Source: Serratia odorifera (GTDB lineage Bacteria; Pseudomonadota; Gammaproteobacteria; Enterobacterales; Enterobacteriaceae). Taken from it: a DNA stretch of 64,000 bases. The position numbers were made by a program, and so were the translations under genes. Below, in pieces: positions 47,802 through 57,446 of the stretch. Each line of letters begins with the position of its first letter. The stretch's first letter is position 1. Location of the stretch: NCBI RefSeq assembly GCF_900635445.1, contig NZ_LR134117.1, positions 3,968,001 through 4,032,000 on the forward strand. Reading direction: 5' to 3'. The notes under the pieces are model-generated. The model was given only the letters and a program-made list of their open reading frames with translations, was not told where the DNA came from and ran no database searches.

Positions 47802-47828
47802 ATGAATCTTAACGATCCACCCAGACCT

Positions 47829-47867
47829 ATCCTCCCCGTTATCACTGATTTTTATATCGGGGAGGAT
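47829..47867 (+). promoter_or_regulatory. Hairpin downstream of mgtS
   Basis: Perfect 10-bp arms ATCCTCCCCG/CGGGGAGGAT around a 19-base loop. There is no T-run after it. The arms contain a GGGGAGG sequence that could hide or mimic a ribosome site, so RNA-level control of the next gene is possible. Confidence 0.4.
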
Positions 47868-47908
47868 GCCATAATCCCTCACATACTGCGGTTGCGCAGC
47901 CTGACATT

Positions 47909-48100
47909 ATGTTTATCTCACTTCTTTTTCTGCTGTACGCAATTCTGATGGTCTCGGTCGGCCTCAATGAAATCTATTGCCGCACCACTGGCAACAGCGC
48001 ATTCTTGCTATTATTCCTGTTTATTCTCGCTGGCTGTTTGACGTTACTGGCCTTGCTCTGGCGCCTGACTGAGCGGCAGAACCGCAAACCCCGCCGATAA
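47909..48100 (+). CDS. Two-span small membrane protein (63 aa)
   Basis: I do not recognise it. It has two hydrophobic spans (residues 2-18, FISLLFLLYAILMVSVG, and 31-51, AFLLLFLFILAGCLTLLALLW) joined by NEIYCRTTGNS, and ends in a basic tail RLTERQNRKPRR, so both ends would be cytoplasmic. There is no strong ribosome site before ATG 47909. It lies 107 bp after mgtS and may belong to the same Mg2+-related small-protein cluster. Confidence 0.6.
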   Translation: MFISLLFLLYAILMVSVGLNEIYCRTTGNSAFLLLFLFILAGCLTLLALLWRLTERQNRKPRR

Positions 48101-48127
48101 GCCGTTTATAAAAATTTTCCGCCTGCT

Positions 48128-48154
48128 GGTCACAGCCCCGCTGCGACGATCGTC
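48128..48154 (+). promoter_or_regulatory. ECF41-type promoter
   Basis: GGTCACA (48128-48134), 16-bp spacer, CGTC (48151-48154). The known ECF41 promoter is TGTCACA-N16-CGTC, so only the first base differs. It precedes the gene pair that contains the ECF41 sigma factor, as expected for self-regulation. Confidence 0.65.
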
Positions 48155-48189
48155 ATAGCTGTAAGAGTCAATCAATCCACGAGGACAGT

Positions 48190-48624
48190 ATGATGAGCAA
48201 TGACAAGGCGGTACGTTACGAACAGGAAATCCCGGCGGTACTGGCGGCGATGATGGCAGTGCATGACACCCTGACCAATCCGGGACTGGAACCGCGCCTG
48301 CATCACCTGGTGCAACTGCGTGCTTCGCAAATCAACCGCTGCGCTTTCTGCGTAAAAATGCATACTAAAGAAGCGCGCGACGACGGTGAGAGCAACGATC
48401 GGTTGGATCGACTGGTGGTGTGGGATCAGGTCAGTGATTTCAGCGCGCGCGAAAAAGCGGCGCTGGCCTGGACCGAGGCGCTGACGACGCTGTCAGCGCC
48501 CACGCGGTTAGGTCAGTTGCGGGCGCAGTTGCGCGAGCATTTTTCCGAACAGGAAATCGCCTTGCTGACGGCGTCGATAGCCATGATCAACCTGTGGAAC
48601 CGGCTCCAGATATCAAGGCACTAA
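48190..48624 (+). CDS. Carboxymuconolactone decarboxylase/AhpD-family protein
   Basis: 144 residues of the CMD family with the AhpD-type redox motif CAFCVKMH near residues 50-57, so it is more likely a peroxidase-like or thiol-redox protein than a decarboxylase. The early part HDTLTNPGLEPRLHHLVQLRASQ and the EKAALAWTEALT segment are typical. It lies 3 bp before an ECF41 sigma gene. ECF41 factors are regularly encoded beside one CMD-type, oxidoreductase or epimerase gene, which is their main target. An ECF41-type promoter precedes it. Confidence 0.88.
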   Translation: MMSNDKAVRYEQEIPAVLAAMMAVHDTLTNPGLEPRLHHLVQLRASQINRCAFCVKMHTKEARDDGESNDRLDRLVVWDQVSDFSAREKAALAWTEALTTLSAPTRLGQLRAQLREHFSEQEIALLTASIAMINLWNRLQISRH

Positions 48625-48627
48625 GCG

Positions 48628-49515
48628 ATGCAAACAGGCACTTCCTATATAGCAATCTTTGAACAGGCGCGCCCCAGGTTACTGGGGCTGGCATACCGCA
48701 TTCTTGGCTCGCGTGCCGATGCCGAAGATGCCGTGCAGGATACCTTCATCAAATGGCAGCAGCAGAACGCTGACCAGATCGCCAACCCGGCGGCGTGGCT
48801 GACCTCGGCCTGTAGCCGTCGCTGTATCGATCTGTTGCGCGCGGCCTACCGCAAACGCGTTGACTACGTGGGAACCTGGCTGCCGGAGCCGATCCAGCAA
48901 GGCGCAACGCTGGAGGCGGAAAACGCCGCGCTGGCGTCATCACTGAGCACCGCGTTTCTATTGATGCTGGAACGATTGTCACCCAAGGAAAGGGCGGCCT
49001 ATCTGTTGCACGATATTTTCGACATGCCATATCCCGAAGTGGCCGCGGCGCTCGACATCACCGAGGTTGCCTGCCGCAAACTGGTGTCACGCGCCAAACG
49101 CAACGTGGAACTGTCACAGGCTCGCCATGTCACACCAGACAGGCGGCAACGGCAACTGCTGGCGGCTTTTGAGAGCGCCATCACCAGCGGCAGCGCCGCC
49201 GGGTTAATGCCGTTGTTGGCCGATGACATACGCCTGACCGCTGACGGTGGCGGCAAAGTGTCGGCGCTGTTGCATGTATTGCATGGCATGCAGCCGGTCA
49301 GCGAGTTTCTGGTGGCCAAGCTCGGCCTATGGTGGCGCGACTGCCAGTGGCAGCAGGTGGTGATCAACGGCGGGCACGGGTTTATCATCAGCCAGAACGG
49401 GGCGATATCCGCGGCGATCAGCTTTGCTTACGATCGCCAATACCGCCTGAGCGACGTCTTTATCATGCGCAATCCGCAAAAGCTGGCGCTGCTGACCCAG
49501 GTGGCGATCCGCTAA
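48628..49515 (+). CDS. ECF41-family RNA polymerase sigma factor (SigJ-like)
   Basis: 295 residues: sigma region 2 (ARPRLLGLAYRILGSRADAEDAVQD), a linker with WLPEP (84-88), region 4 (LSPKERAAYLLHDIFDMPYPEVAAAL) and a C-terminal SnoaL-like extension beginning near 170. The hallmark DGGGK is at 206-210. In ECF41 proteins the extension replaces a separate anti-sigma factor, and contacts between DGGGK, WLPEP and the core set the activity. It is paired with the CMD gene. A terminator follows. Confidence 0.93.
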   Translation: MQTGTSYIAIFEQARPRLLGLAYRILGSRADAEDAVQDTFIKWQQQNADQIANPAAWLTSACSRRCIDLLRAAYRKRVDYVGTWLPEPIQQGATLEAENAALASSLSTAFLLMLERLSPKERAAYLLHDIFDMPYPEVAAALDITEVACRKLVSRAKRNVELSQARHVTPDRRQRQLLAAFESAITSGSAAGLMPLLADDIRLTADGGGKVSALLHVLHGMQPVSEFLVAKLGLWWRDCQWQQVVINGGHGFIISQNGAISAAISFAYDRQYRLSDVFIMRNPQKLALLTQVAIR

Positions 49516-49580
49516 GCGTGCTGTTAGTGATGTTTTGTCAAGCCTGAAGCAGTTATCATAATCTCGGTTTATTGTTAATG

Positions 49581-49615
49581 GGCGAGGTGGCGCAAGCCGT
49601 CTCGTCTATTTTGTT
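49581..49615 (+). terminator. Intrinsic terminator after the ECF41 gene
   Basis: Eleven paired positions with wobble around a GCAA tetraloop (49581-49606), followed by TATTTTGTTT. Confidence 0.65.
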
Positions 49616-49647
49616 TGTCTACCATTCCTATTTGAGCATTGAGACTT

Positions 49648-52071
49648 ATGATTAGGCCGTTACAGATTTTCCTGTTGCTGTTTATGTTGATCGGTTTACC
49701 GTTAACCGCCTTCAGCAGCGTTGCCGCCGAGGCTGAAAAAACCGAGCTGAGTCAGCAGGACATTGCCAGTGCGCTGAAAAACTTCCAGAAAACGCTGGAC
49801 GGTATCAAACAGCAGGTCTCGAAGGCCACCACCGATAACCAGCTCAGCAAACTGTACGAAAGCACGCAACAACTGGCAGCGGGTACCGAGCAGTTGGCGA
49901 CCGATCTGCAACCGGTGCAAGAAAAGCTGCAAGGGCAGTTGGAGGTGCTGGGGCCGCCGCCGGCGCCTGGCGGGCTAGCGGAAACCGCCGCGGTGGCACA
50001 GCAGCGCAATTCGCTGAACAACAGCAAGAAGGCGCTGGATGATGCGGTTACCCGTTTGCAGGCGTTCCGCACCGGCGCACAGGATCTGATGCAACAGATC
50101 GGCGATTTGCGCCGCGTGGCCTTCAAGACGCAGCTTGCACTCAACTCCGGCAGTATCTTAAGCACTAAATTCTGGTCGCCGGTGGTAGCGCCGCAAGCGC
50201 AGGATCAACAACGGCTGGCGGAGTTCAGTGCGGAAATCACCAGCGCCTGGGACGCCAGTTGGCAACCGGAATGGCGCTACGGCACCATCGCGCTGCTGCT
50301 GCTGGCCTTTGCCATCGGGTCCTTGGGGCGTTATTTTTCGGAGCAACTGCTCGCCTGGTTCAGCATTCGCTACTTGCCGGACGGCCGTTTGCGACGCAGC
50401 TTTACCGCCCTCGGCACGGCGTTTATTACGCTGTTTGCTACCGCGCTGGCGCTCAACCTGCTATATCAGGCTTTTGCTCGCGTACAGCCATTGCCCACCA
50501 TGATGCAGGATTTTGCCGACGGTTTTACCCGCCTGGCGATTTTCAGTGCGCTGATTGCCGGCTTGGGGCGAGCATTCCTGTCAATACGCCGGCCGTCATG
50601 GCGGTTGGCGGTGCTGGATAACCACGTAGCGCAGGGGTTACGCTATTTTTCACCGCTGCTGGCGATCCTGGCGCTGGCCTTCGGCACGGTGGAATTAATC
50701 AATAACGTGATTGGTGCCAGCCTGGGCACGGCGATCTTCAGCAACGGCCTGGTAGCGGCATTAATGGCGTTGGTCGTATTGGCAATGCCACTGCGGGCAC
50801 ACCGCATTCGCCAACGCAGCGAATTGCGCGGCGAACACCTCGCCGAACGCACGATGCTCGGTGGGCTGGTGCAAATCGCCACGGTGATCGCCTCGCTGAT
50901 TGTGCTGTTCTCGTTGTTGATCGGTTATATCTCGTTCGCCCGGTTCCTGACCTATCAAATTATCTGGATTGCCCTGGTATTGATGGCATTCTATTTTCTG
51001 GTGCTGTTTTCCACCGACGCCTGGAGCGCCATTTTTTCGCCCAATACCGCCAGCGGACGTGCGCTAAAGCGATCGTTTAATTTCAGCGATCGGCATTTGG
51101 AACAGTTGAGCATCGTTTTCACCGCCACGTTTAAATGCGCATTGCTGCTGTTAATGATCGTTTCCCTGCTGAACGGCACCTTCGGCACCACCACGCCGAA
51201 CAGTCTGGTGGAAAAAATCGTCGCCATCATGACTGGCGAAGGGCTGCAACGGCTGCATATCGTGCCCGGTAATCTGATCAATTCCCTGATCTGCCTGATT
51301 ATCGGCATCTATATCCTGCGCGCTACCCGCCGCTGGCTGAACAACGAGCTGCTGCCGAAGACCATCAACGACGTCGGCATTCGCGCGTCACTGGTCACGC
51401 TGTTCAGTAACGTCGGCTACGTATTGGTGATTCTGATCACCCTGGCGGCACTCGGTATTCAGTGGAACAAACTGGCATGGATCGTCAGCGCGCTGTCGGT
51501 GGGTATCGGTTTTGGTCTGCAGGAAATCGTCAAAAACTTTATTTCCGGGCTGATCCTGTTAACCGAACGGCCGGTCAAGGTCGGCGATATGATTGGCATT
51601 GGCGGCGTAGAAGGGGACGTGCGGCGGATTAACGTGCGCGCCACGGAAATTCAGCTCAGCGACCGCTCGACGATGATTGTGCCGAACTCTCAGTTGATAT
51701 CGCAAAACGTGCGCAATGCCACCATGGGCAATGCGCAAGGGGTGGTGACCATCGCGCTGACCTTCCCAACCGACATCGATCCGGAGCAGGTGCGTAATAT
51801 TCTGCTCAGCGCCTACCACGACTACGAAGCGGTACTGGATTCGCCCGCGCCATACGTGCGCTTTAGCCAACTGGGGCCGGAGGGCATCATTCTCAGCGTT
51901 ACCGGCTACGTTTCCAGCCCGCGAATTGTCGGCTCAACCAAAAGTGACCTGCTGTTTAACATTCTTAAACTGCTGCGCCAACAGCAGGTGCATCTGTCCA
52001 GCCCGCAGGAAGTGGTGTTTATGAAGCAACAGGCGAAGAGCCTGGTCGACGAGGAGCAACGGTCATCGTGA
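49648..52071 (+). CDS. MscS-family mechanosensitive channel with DUF3772 domain
   Basis: 807-residue inner-membrane protein. A signal peptide or first span (about 5-28) is followed by a periplasmic coiled-coil DUF3772 region (to about 200: ALKNFQKTLDGIKQQ, SKLYESTQQLAAGTEQL). About ten membrane spans and the MscS core come next (WIVSALSVGIGFGLQEIVKNFISGLILL, the pore helix region, then ERPVKVGDMI and STMIVPNSQLIS). It would release solutes on osmotic downshock, like MscK/YbiO. I start at ATG 49648 (MIRPLQIF) rather than at TTG 49639. It is convergent with the sugar operon. Confidence 0.87.
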   Translation: MIRPLQIFLLLFMLIGLPLTAFSSVAAEAEKTELSQQDIASALKNFQKTLDGIKQQVSKATTDNQLSKLYESTQQLAAGTEQLATDLQPVQEKLQGQLEVLGPPPAPGGLAETAAVAQQRNSLNNSKKALDDAVTRLQAFRTGAQDLMQQIGDLRRVAFKTQLALNSGSILSTKFWSPVVAPQAQDQQRLAEFSAEITSAWDASWQPEWRYGTIALLLLAFAIGSLGRYFSEQLLAWFSIRYLPDGRLRRSFTALGTAFITLFATALALNLLYQAFARVQPLPTMMQDFADGFTRLAIFSALIAGLGRAFLSIRRPSWRLAVLDNHVAQGLRYFSPLLAILALAFGTVELINNVIGASLGTAIFSNGLVAALMALVVLAMPLRAHRIRQRSELRGEHLAERTMLGGLVQIATVIASLIVLFSLLIGYISFARFLTYQIIWIALVLMAFYFLVLFSTDAWSAIFSPNTASGRALKRSFNFSDRHLEQLSIVFTATFKCALLLLMIVSLLNGTFGTTTPNSLVEKIVAIMTGEGLQRLHIVPGNLINSLICLIIGIYILRATRRWLNNELLPKTINDVGIRASLVTLFSNVGYVLVILITLAALGIQWNKLAWIVSALSVGIGFGLQEIVKNFISGLILLTERPVKVGDMIGIGGVEGDVRRINVRATEIQLSDRSTMIVPNSQLISQNVRNATMGNAQGVVTIALTFPTDIDPEQVRNILLSAYHDYEAVLDSPAPYVRFSQLGPEGIILSVTGYVSSPRIVGSTKSDLLFNILKLLRQQQVHLSSPQEVVFMKQQAKSLVDEEQRSS

Positions 52072-52082
52072 CCGCACTGGCG

Positions 52083-52970
52083 TCAGGCGGTGGGCAGCGC
52101 GTCAGGCAAGGCGGGCTGGCGCGATACGTGCTCGGCCGCCACCTGATTGGCCTGCGCCACCGCCTGGGCCAGGGTTTGCCCTTGCAGCAAAGCGGTGCAC
52201 AGCACGCCCATAAAGCAATCACCGGCACCGTGAGTGCTGACCAGCTGCACCTGGACCGCCGGCAGGCTGTGACTCTGCTGGCCCGACTGGCAGAAGGCCA
52301 CACCATGTTCGCCGGCGGTAACCACCACCGCCGGGAAACGGTGACTCAGCGCCTGCGCGGCGGCGCAAGCGGCCGCCAGATTATCAATCGGCATGCCGCT
52401 CAACTCCCTGGCTTCAACGGCGTTAACCACCAGTAGATCAATGGCAGCCTGCAGATCGGTGGATAGCGTGCGGGCAGGGGCAGCGTTGAGGCAGACCCGC
52501 ACCCCGCGTTTTTTCGCCTGATGCGCAGCCTGGAGATTAATCGCCGCCGGCACTTCGTTTTGCAGCAGCAGCATGCTGACCTGCTGCCAAACGACATCTT
52601 CGCTCAACTGCGCCGTATCAATATGGTTATTGGCGTTCGACACCACGACGGCACCGTAATCATTGTCTGCATCCATAATGGCGACGCTGATGCCGGAAGG
52701 CACCTGAGGTAGCGCCTTGATATGCTGAATGTCGACGCCGCGACTCGCCAGCACCGACAGCAAGAAACGTCCCTGTTGGTCGGCGCCAACCGCACCGACA
52801 AAGCGTACAGCCGCACCGGCGTTGGCGGCAGACACCGCCTGATTACCGCCTTTGCCGCCAAATTTGTATGAGCAGCCGCTGCCTATCACCGTTTCACCCT
52901 TTTCCGGACGGTGGTGCGCATGCAGCATGGTGTCATGATGAAGGCTGCCGACAACTAATATTTTACTCAT
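52083..52970 (-). CDS. PfkB-family sugar kinase (ribokinase-like)
   Basis: 295 residues. The N-terminal GSLHHDTMLHAHHRPEKGET and FGGKGGNQAVSAANAGA form the sugar site of ribokinases. The catalytic Asp lies in VSTHGAGDCFMGVL near residue 252, in the anion-hole motif. It would phosphorylate the sugar taken up by the ABC importer upstream. It is the last gene of the operon and follows the RpiR regulator at once. The true sugar (ribose, allose or other) is not clear. Confidence 0.87.
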   Translation of the reverse strand: MSKILVVGSLHHDTMLHAHHRPEKGETVIGSGCSYKFGGKGGNQAVSAANAGAAVRFVGAVGADQQGRFLLSVLASRGVDIQHIKALPQVPSGISVAIMDADNDYGAVVVSNANNHIDTAQLSEDVVWQQVSMLLLQNEVPAAINLQAAHQAKKRGVRVCLNAAPARTLSTDLQAAIDLLVVNAVEARELSGMPIDNLAAACAAAQALSHRFPAVVVTAGEHGVAFCQSGQQSHSLPAVQVQLVSTHGAGDCFMGVLCTALLQGQTLAQAVAQANQVAAEHVSRQPALPDALPTA

Positions 52971-52971
52971 G

Positions 52972-53830
52972 CTAATACTCTCTTAAGTTCTGGATCGCCT
53001 GCTGGGTTTTCGTCAGACTTTTTCGGCCTTATCGAGATCTTTTTTGGCGATCGCCACAAATAGCGCATCGAGGATATTGAGCTGAGCGATGCGCGACGCG
53101 GCGTTTTCCCCAAGCAAATGCGAACCTTGAGATGTTGAATTGAGCACCACGTGCGCATCAAGCGCTACGGGCGACTCGGCATAGTTGGTGATGGCAATCA
53201 CTTTGGCGCCATTTTTTTGCCGCCAGTTTTATCGGATCGTTTACCGTGCGGTGGCGCCGGAATGACTGATAACGATGACCGCATCATCATCCGATAAAAT
53301 CGCCGCCGACATCAGCATCATATGCGCATCGTCATAAGCGGTGGTCTTGATGCCGATTTTCAATAACTTATGCGACAGATCGCGAGCCACGGCGGCAGAA
53401 CCGCCGACGGCATACAAATCGATATGTCGTGCCTTATATAAAATATCGGCAGCGCGGTTAAACGCCGAAACATCCAATATCGATAATGTTTCTTCGATTG
53501 CCTGTATCGATGTTCTAAATACTTTAGAAAGCAATTGTTCCGATGAGTCACTGGGCTCTATTTCTGCATGCAAACTCGCCACTTCAGAATAATTATAAAA
53601 AAACCAGGCTGCTTCTGAAATCGCGAAAGCCGGAGAAGTTGAGTTTTTTTTGCCAGTTTTACCACCATGGCATCGGAAACCTTATTTTCCTGAGCAATTT
53701 CTTTTAACGATGTTTGCTCGGACAAGTCTGCCTTTGAGGTAATCGCATCGACCACTTTTCTTTCCAATGGCGTGAGCTGGGGTAATCTCATGCGAATTTG
53801 CGCACCAATTGCTTTCGGATCCTGCTTCAT
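52972..53830 (-). CDS. RpiR-family transcriptional regulator (several frameshifts)
   Basis: About 285 residues in pieces: helix-turn-helix domain (LTPLERKVVDAITSKADLSEQ, SLKEIAQENKVSDAMVVKLAKK), then LNFSGFRDFRSSLV in a second frame, and the SIS domain HIDLYAVGGSAAVARDLSHKL and VIVISHSGAT. The rest is VIAITNYAESPVALDAHVVL, in yet another frame. The breaks fall at T8 (53644-53651), A7 (53597-53603), near 53230 and in T7 (53211-53217); a further one may lie near 53010. Homopolymer runs at most of these point to sequencing indels. It overlaps the permease stop and probably controls this sugar operon. Confidence 0.8.
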
Positions 53831-54801
53831 TACTTGCCTCGAGTCGCTCTGTCAATCAACATCGCTATAATAATTATAACGCCAGTGGCAAGCAATTGAT
53901 AAAAAGCCTGAATATTGAGCAGGGTGAGACCGTTACGCAAGGCGCCTAAAATAATCGCGCCGACGATAGTACCAATAATGCTGCCTTTACCGCCCATTAA
54001 CGACGCGCCGCCAATCGCCGCGGCGGCAATCGCATCCAGTTCCCACAGGTTGCCCATGGTCGGTTCGGCAGCCCCCAGGCGGCCAATCAGGATCAGTGAG
54101 GCCAGCGAAGCCAGCACGCCGGAGATGATGAAAACCGTTACTTTGGTTTTCCTGACCGGTACGCCAGCGACCCGAGCGGCTTCTTCGTTGCCACCGACCG
54201 CCAGGATATACTCACCCAACGGGGTCTTGTTCATCAGCACCCAAAGCAGCGTTGCAATCACCAACACAATGATGATCGGCGTTGGGATACCCAGCAGCGA
54301 ACTGTTAATCAGCATACGGAACTCCAGCGGAATACCGAAAATCGGATTGCCGCCGGTGAAGATCAACGCCAGCGCGCGGAACAGCGACAGGCCGCCGAGC
54401 GTGACGATAAACGGCTGCAGGCCGGCATACGCCACCAGCGTACCGCTGAACACGCCGCACAGGGCGCCAACGCCGAGGGTGGCCATGATAGCCAGTGGCA
54501 CCGGCACCCCCGATACCATCAGCGTGGCTCCCAGCACCGCAGACAGCGCGGCGGTGGGGCCGACGGACAGATCAATCCCCCCGGAGATAATGACCAGCGT
54601 CATGCCCAGGGCAATAATGGCATTAATCGACGACTGTTGCAGAATATTCAACAGATTCGGTACGGTAAAAAATACCGGTGACAGGAAAGAGAAGGTGGCC
54701 ACAATAATCAGCAGGCCAATCACCGTGCCGGCATCACGCAAATTAAATTTGAGCAATGTCGCAGCAGGTGCGATAGGCCGAGTATTATCTTGTGTCATCA
54801 T
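53830..54801 (-). CDS. Sugar ABC transporter permease (RbsC/AlsC-like)
   Basis: 323 residues with eight to ten membrane spans and the BPD_transp_2 pattern: NILQQSSINAIIALGMTLVIISGGIDLSVG, split here by position (about 52-82), then GLQPFIVTLGGLSLFRALAL and NEEAARVAGVPVRKTKV, the ATPase contact. It is part of an importer with the ATPase upstream and the binding protein. The gene overlaps the RpiR start by one base. The sugar is unknown. Its order resembles ribose and allose systems. Confidence 0.9.
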   Translation of the reverse strand: MMTQDNTRPIAPAATLLKFNLRDAGTVIGLLIIVATFSFLSPVFFTVPNLLNILQQSSINAIIALGMTLVIISGGIDLSVGPTAALSAVLGATLMVSGVPVPLAIMATLGVGALCGVFSGTLVAYAGLQPFIVTLGGLSLFRALALIFTGGNPIFGIPLEFRMLINSSLLGIPTPIIIVLVIATLLWVLMNKTPLGEYILAVGGNEEAARVAGVPVRKTKVTVFIISGVLASLASLILIGRLGAAEPTMGNLWELDAIAAAAIGGASLMGGKGSIIGTIVGAIILGALRNGLTLLNIQAFYQLLATGVIIIIAMLIDRATRGK

Positions 54802-54837
54802 AATAAGTGCCTTAAGAATATAATAAGAGACAGAGTG

Positions 54838-56330
54838 TTAAGGGCAATCATTTATTGCATGGCGAGCCATGTTTTCTTCGGTAATTTGGTTTCCGTGCAG
54901 TTCTTTGGTGACTTTACCTTCGCGCATAACCAATACGCGATCCGCGATGCGTATTATTTCCGGCATTTCAGATGACACCACCACAATGGCTTTTCCTTGC
55001 CGGGCTAATTTTTCGATGAGATTATAGATCTCTGACTTGGCACCAATATCGATCCCCCTGGTTGGTTCATCAAATAAAAATACTTTGGCATCCGCCGCCA
55101 CCCAGCGACCAATAATGACCTTCTGCTGATTGCCGCCGCTCAAGGTGCCAATCGGCTTGTCAATGTTAAGCGGTCGCAGACGCAAATCGGTCATCACCTG
55201 TAAAGCCAGCCGGTTCAATAGCGTTTTGTTCAGCACGCCCCGACGCGTAAAGCTCATCATCGAGGGCAGGGCCATATTCATTTTCACCGCGCGCTGTTTA
55301 ATGATGCCTTCTTTTTTACGATCCTCTGGCACCAGGCCGATGCCGGCCTGAATTGCCGCGCGAACGCCAGGCTTTGTTATCGCTACCCCGTCAACCAGCA
55401 CCTGGCCTGCCGTTTTGCCGTCGATACCGGCAATCAGTTTCAATAGCTCGCTACGCCCAGCGCCAACCAGACCGGCAATACCCAACACCTCGCCGGCTTT
55501 CACGCTGAAACTGGTTGGCTTTACCGCACTGCCGCGCGCTAGCTGTTCCACCCGCAGAACTTCTTTTTCACTGGCGTAGGATTGATGCTGCACTTTCTCA
55601 ATCTTGCGACCCACCATTTTGGCGACAATCGACTCTTCGGTTTCGTCGCAAATATTCACTACGCCAACCTGTTTGCCGTCGCGCAGTATGGTCGCACGAT
55701 CGCATACCGCGAAAATCTCGTTCATTTTATGTGAAACGTAAATCAGCGCGACCTGCATCGATTTCAAATCGGCAATCAGCTCCGCCAGGCGATCGAATTC
55801 GCGGGGCGTCAGGCTTGAAGTGGGTTCATCCATCGCAATAATCTTGGCGTGGTCCAACAACGCGCGTGCAATTTCGACAATCTGCTGTTGCGACACTTTC
55901 AGGTTCTTGATCGGCTCATCGGGATCGATCGACGGATCCAGCCGGCGAAGAATAGCCACCGCTCGCCGATATTGCGCTTTCTTATCGACCAGCAAACCGC
56001 CGCAACGGGTCAATGGCCGGCCGAGGAACATGTTCTGCGCCACTGAAAGCTCGGGAACATGCTGCAATTCCTGATGGATCATCGCAATACCGGCTCGGCG
56101 CGCGGCAAGCGGGCCTTTCAGCTGTACCGGCTGTCCATCCACGCCGATTTCACCGCTATCAGCCGCGCGAACGCCAGAGAGAATGTTCAGCAAAGTGGAC
56201 TTCCCGGCACCGTTTTCACCAATCAATGCATGCACTTCGCCTGGTTTTATCGAGAAATCCACGTTGTGTAACGCCAGCGCGCTACCGTAGGCTTGCTGAT
56301 GCCGCGCATCGTCAAACAATCGTCTTCCAT
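54838..56330 (-). CDS. Sugar ABC transporter ATPase, double-domain (RbsA/AlsA-like; one frameshift)
   Basis: About 497 residues with two ABC domains. The first has Walker A GENGAGKST, signature KVSQQQIVEIARAL and Walker B IIAMDEPTSSL. The second has the degenerate Walker A GLVGAGRSE, signature LSGGNQQK and FLFDEPTRGID, as normal for this family. The true start is ATG 56330 (MEDDCLTMRGISK), with GGAGG nearby. One missing G near 56293 separates it from AYGSALALHNVDF. It powers uptake with the permease at 53830. Confidence 0.89.
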
Positions 56331-56347
56331 ACCGCCTCCGTCGCTTT

Positions 56348-57388
56348 TTATTGTTGCGCGAGCAATTGGCGCAGTTTTTCATTGTCTTTGGTGGAGAACG
56401 CGTCGGCATTTTCTTTGGTGATCAGCGCCTGGGGCGTCGAGATCACGCGTGACAATTTTTGGCCATTAATCAGCCGCAGCACCACTTCCATCGCCACTTC
56501 TCCCGTCAGCACCGGGAAACTGTCAACGGTACCGGTGAGTTCACCACGCTTGATCGACGCGTAGGCGTCGGAAATGCCATCGGTGCCGAACACCGCAACC
56601 TGTTTGCTTTTGCCCAGCGCATTCACCGCTTCCACGACGCCCAGCGCCATACCGTCGTTATTGGCATAAAAGCCAATCAGGTCAGGGTGCTGCTGCAAGA
56701 TGGTGGCGGCGGCATTGTAGGCATTCTCGCGACTCCAGTGGGCGGGAACGCTGGCGACCAGCGGATAGTTGCCATTGGCGGCCAGCGTTTCCTTAAACCC
56801 TTTGGTTCGTTGTGCCGCCGCGTAAACCCCTGGCTGACCTTCGATAACCGCAACCTTGCCCCCTTGTGGCCGGTGAGTGATAAACCAGTTGGCAACGCGC
56901 ACGCCATTGTCCTTTTGCACATTACCGACGTAATACGCGGCATTGGGCATCACCGCATCATTGACGTTGACCAGCGGAATGTTTTTATTTTTGGCCGCCT
57001 CGTACGCCGGTTGCAGGTTGGCATCGGTTTGTGGCGACACCAGCAGGCCATTGAAACCCTGGGCGATAAGCGTTTCGGCGATCGACAGTTGTCCCAACTG
57101 GTCGTCTTCATTGGCCGCCGCCTGATAAGCCAGGGTGAAGCCATGTTTGTCGGCAAGGTTTTTATAACCGTCGCCCAGCGAACGCCAATATTCGTTGGTC
57201 AGGGTTTTCGATACGCCACCGATCTTCAGGTTGCTGGCTACCGCTGGCATCGGGCCATATTTCGCCGTCAGTTCGGTCCAGTCGGTACGGTCCGGTTCGG
57301 TATCGGATTGCAGCGGGGGCAGCTCGGCGGCATAGGCTGCGGAACAAAACAAAATAGAGGTGAGTACAGAAAGTAACGAGGTGTTCAT
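56348..57388 (-). CDS. Periplasmic sugar-binding protein (RbsB-like)
   Basis: 346 residues with a signal peptide ending near AAYA-A (residue 21). It is of the Peripla_BP_4 type, with IGGVSKTLTNEYWRSLGDGY, FNGLLVSPQTDANLQPAYEAA, VNVNDAVMPNAAYYVGN and FYANNDGMALGVVEA. It is about 40 residues longer than RbsB, with an extra N-terminal stretch before the first strand. It lies 17 bp before the ATPase gene and 58 bp after the isomerase gene. Confidence 0.88.
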   Translation of the reverse strand: MNTSLLSVLTSILFCSAAYAAELPPLQSDTEPDRTDWTELTAKYGPMPAVASNLKIGGVSKTLTNEYWRSLGDGYKNLADKHGFTLAYQAAANEDDQLGQLSIAETLIAQGFNGLLVSPQTDANLQPAYEAAKNKNIPLVNVNDAVMPNAAYYVGNVQKDNGVRVANWFITHRPQGGKVAVIEGQPGVYAAAQRTKGFKETLAANGNYPLVASVPAHWSRENAYNAAATILQQHPDLIGFYANNDGMALGVVEAVNALGKSKQVAVFGTDGISDAYASIKRGELTGTVDSFPVLTGEVAMEVVLRLINGQKLSRVISTPQALITKENADAFSTKDNEKLRQLLAQQ

Positions 57389-57446
57389 TTTCCATCCTTC
57401 TTGATCATATTGTTATTATTGCCAAACGGCGCCATGGCGGTGAGGG

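Noticed and set aside
47802..47948. A 48-residue reading frame directly after mgtS (MNLNDPPRP start)
   Set aside because: It has no ribosome site of its own, overlaps the perfect hairpin at 47829-47867 and the start of the 63-residue gene, and shows no protein-like pattern.
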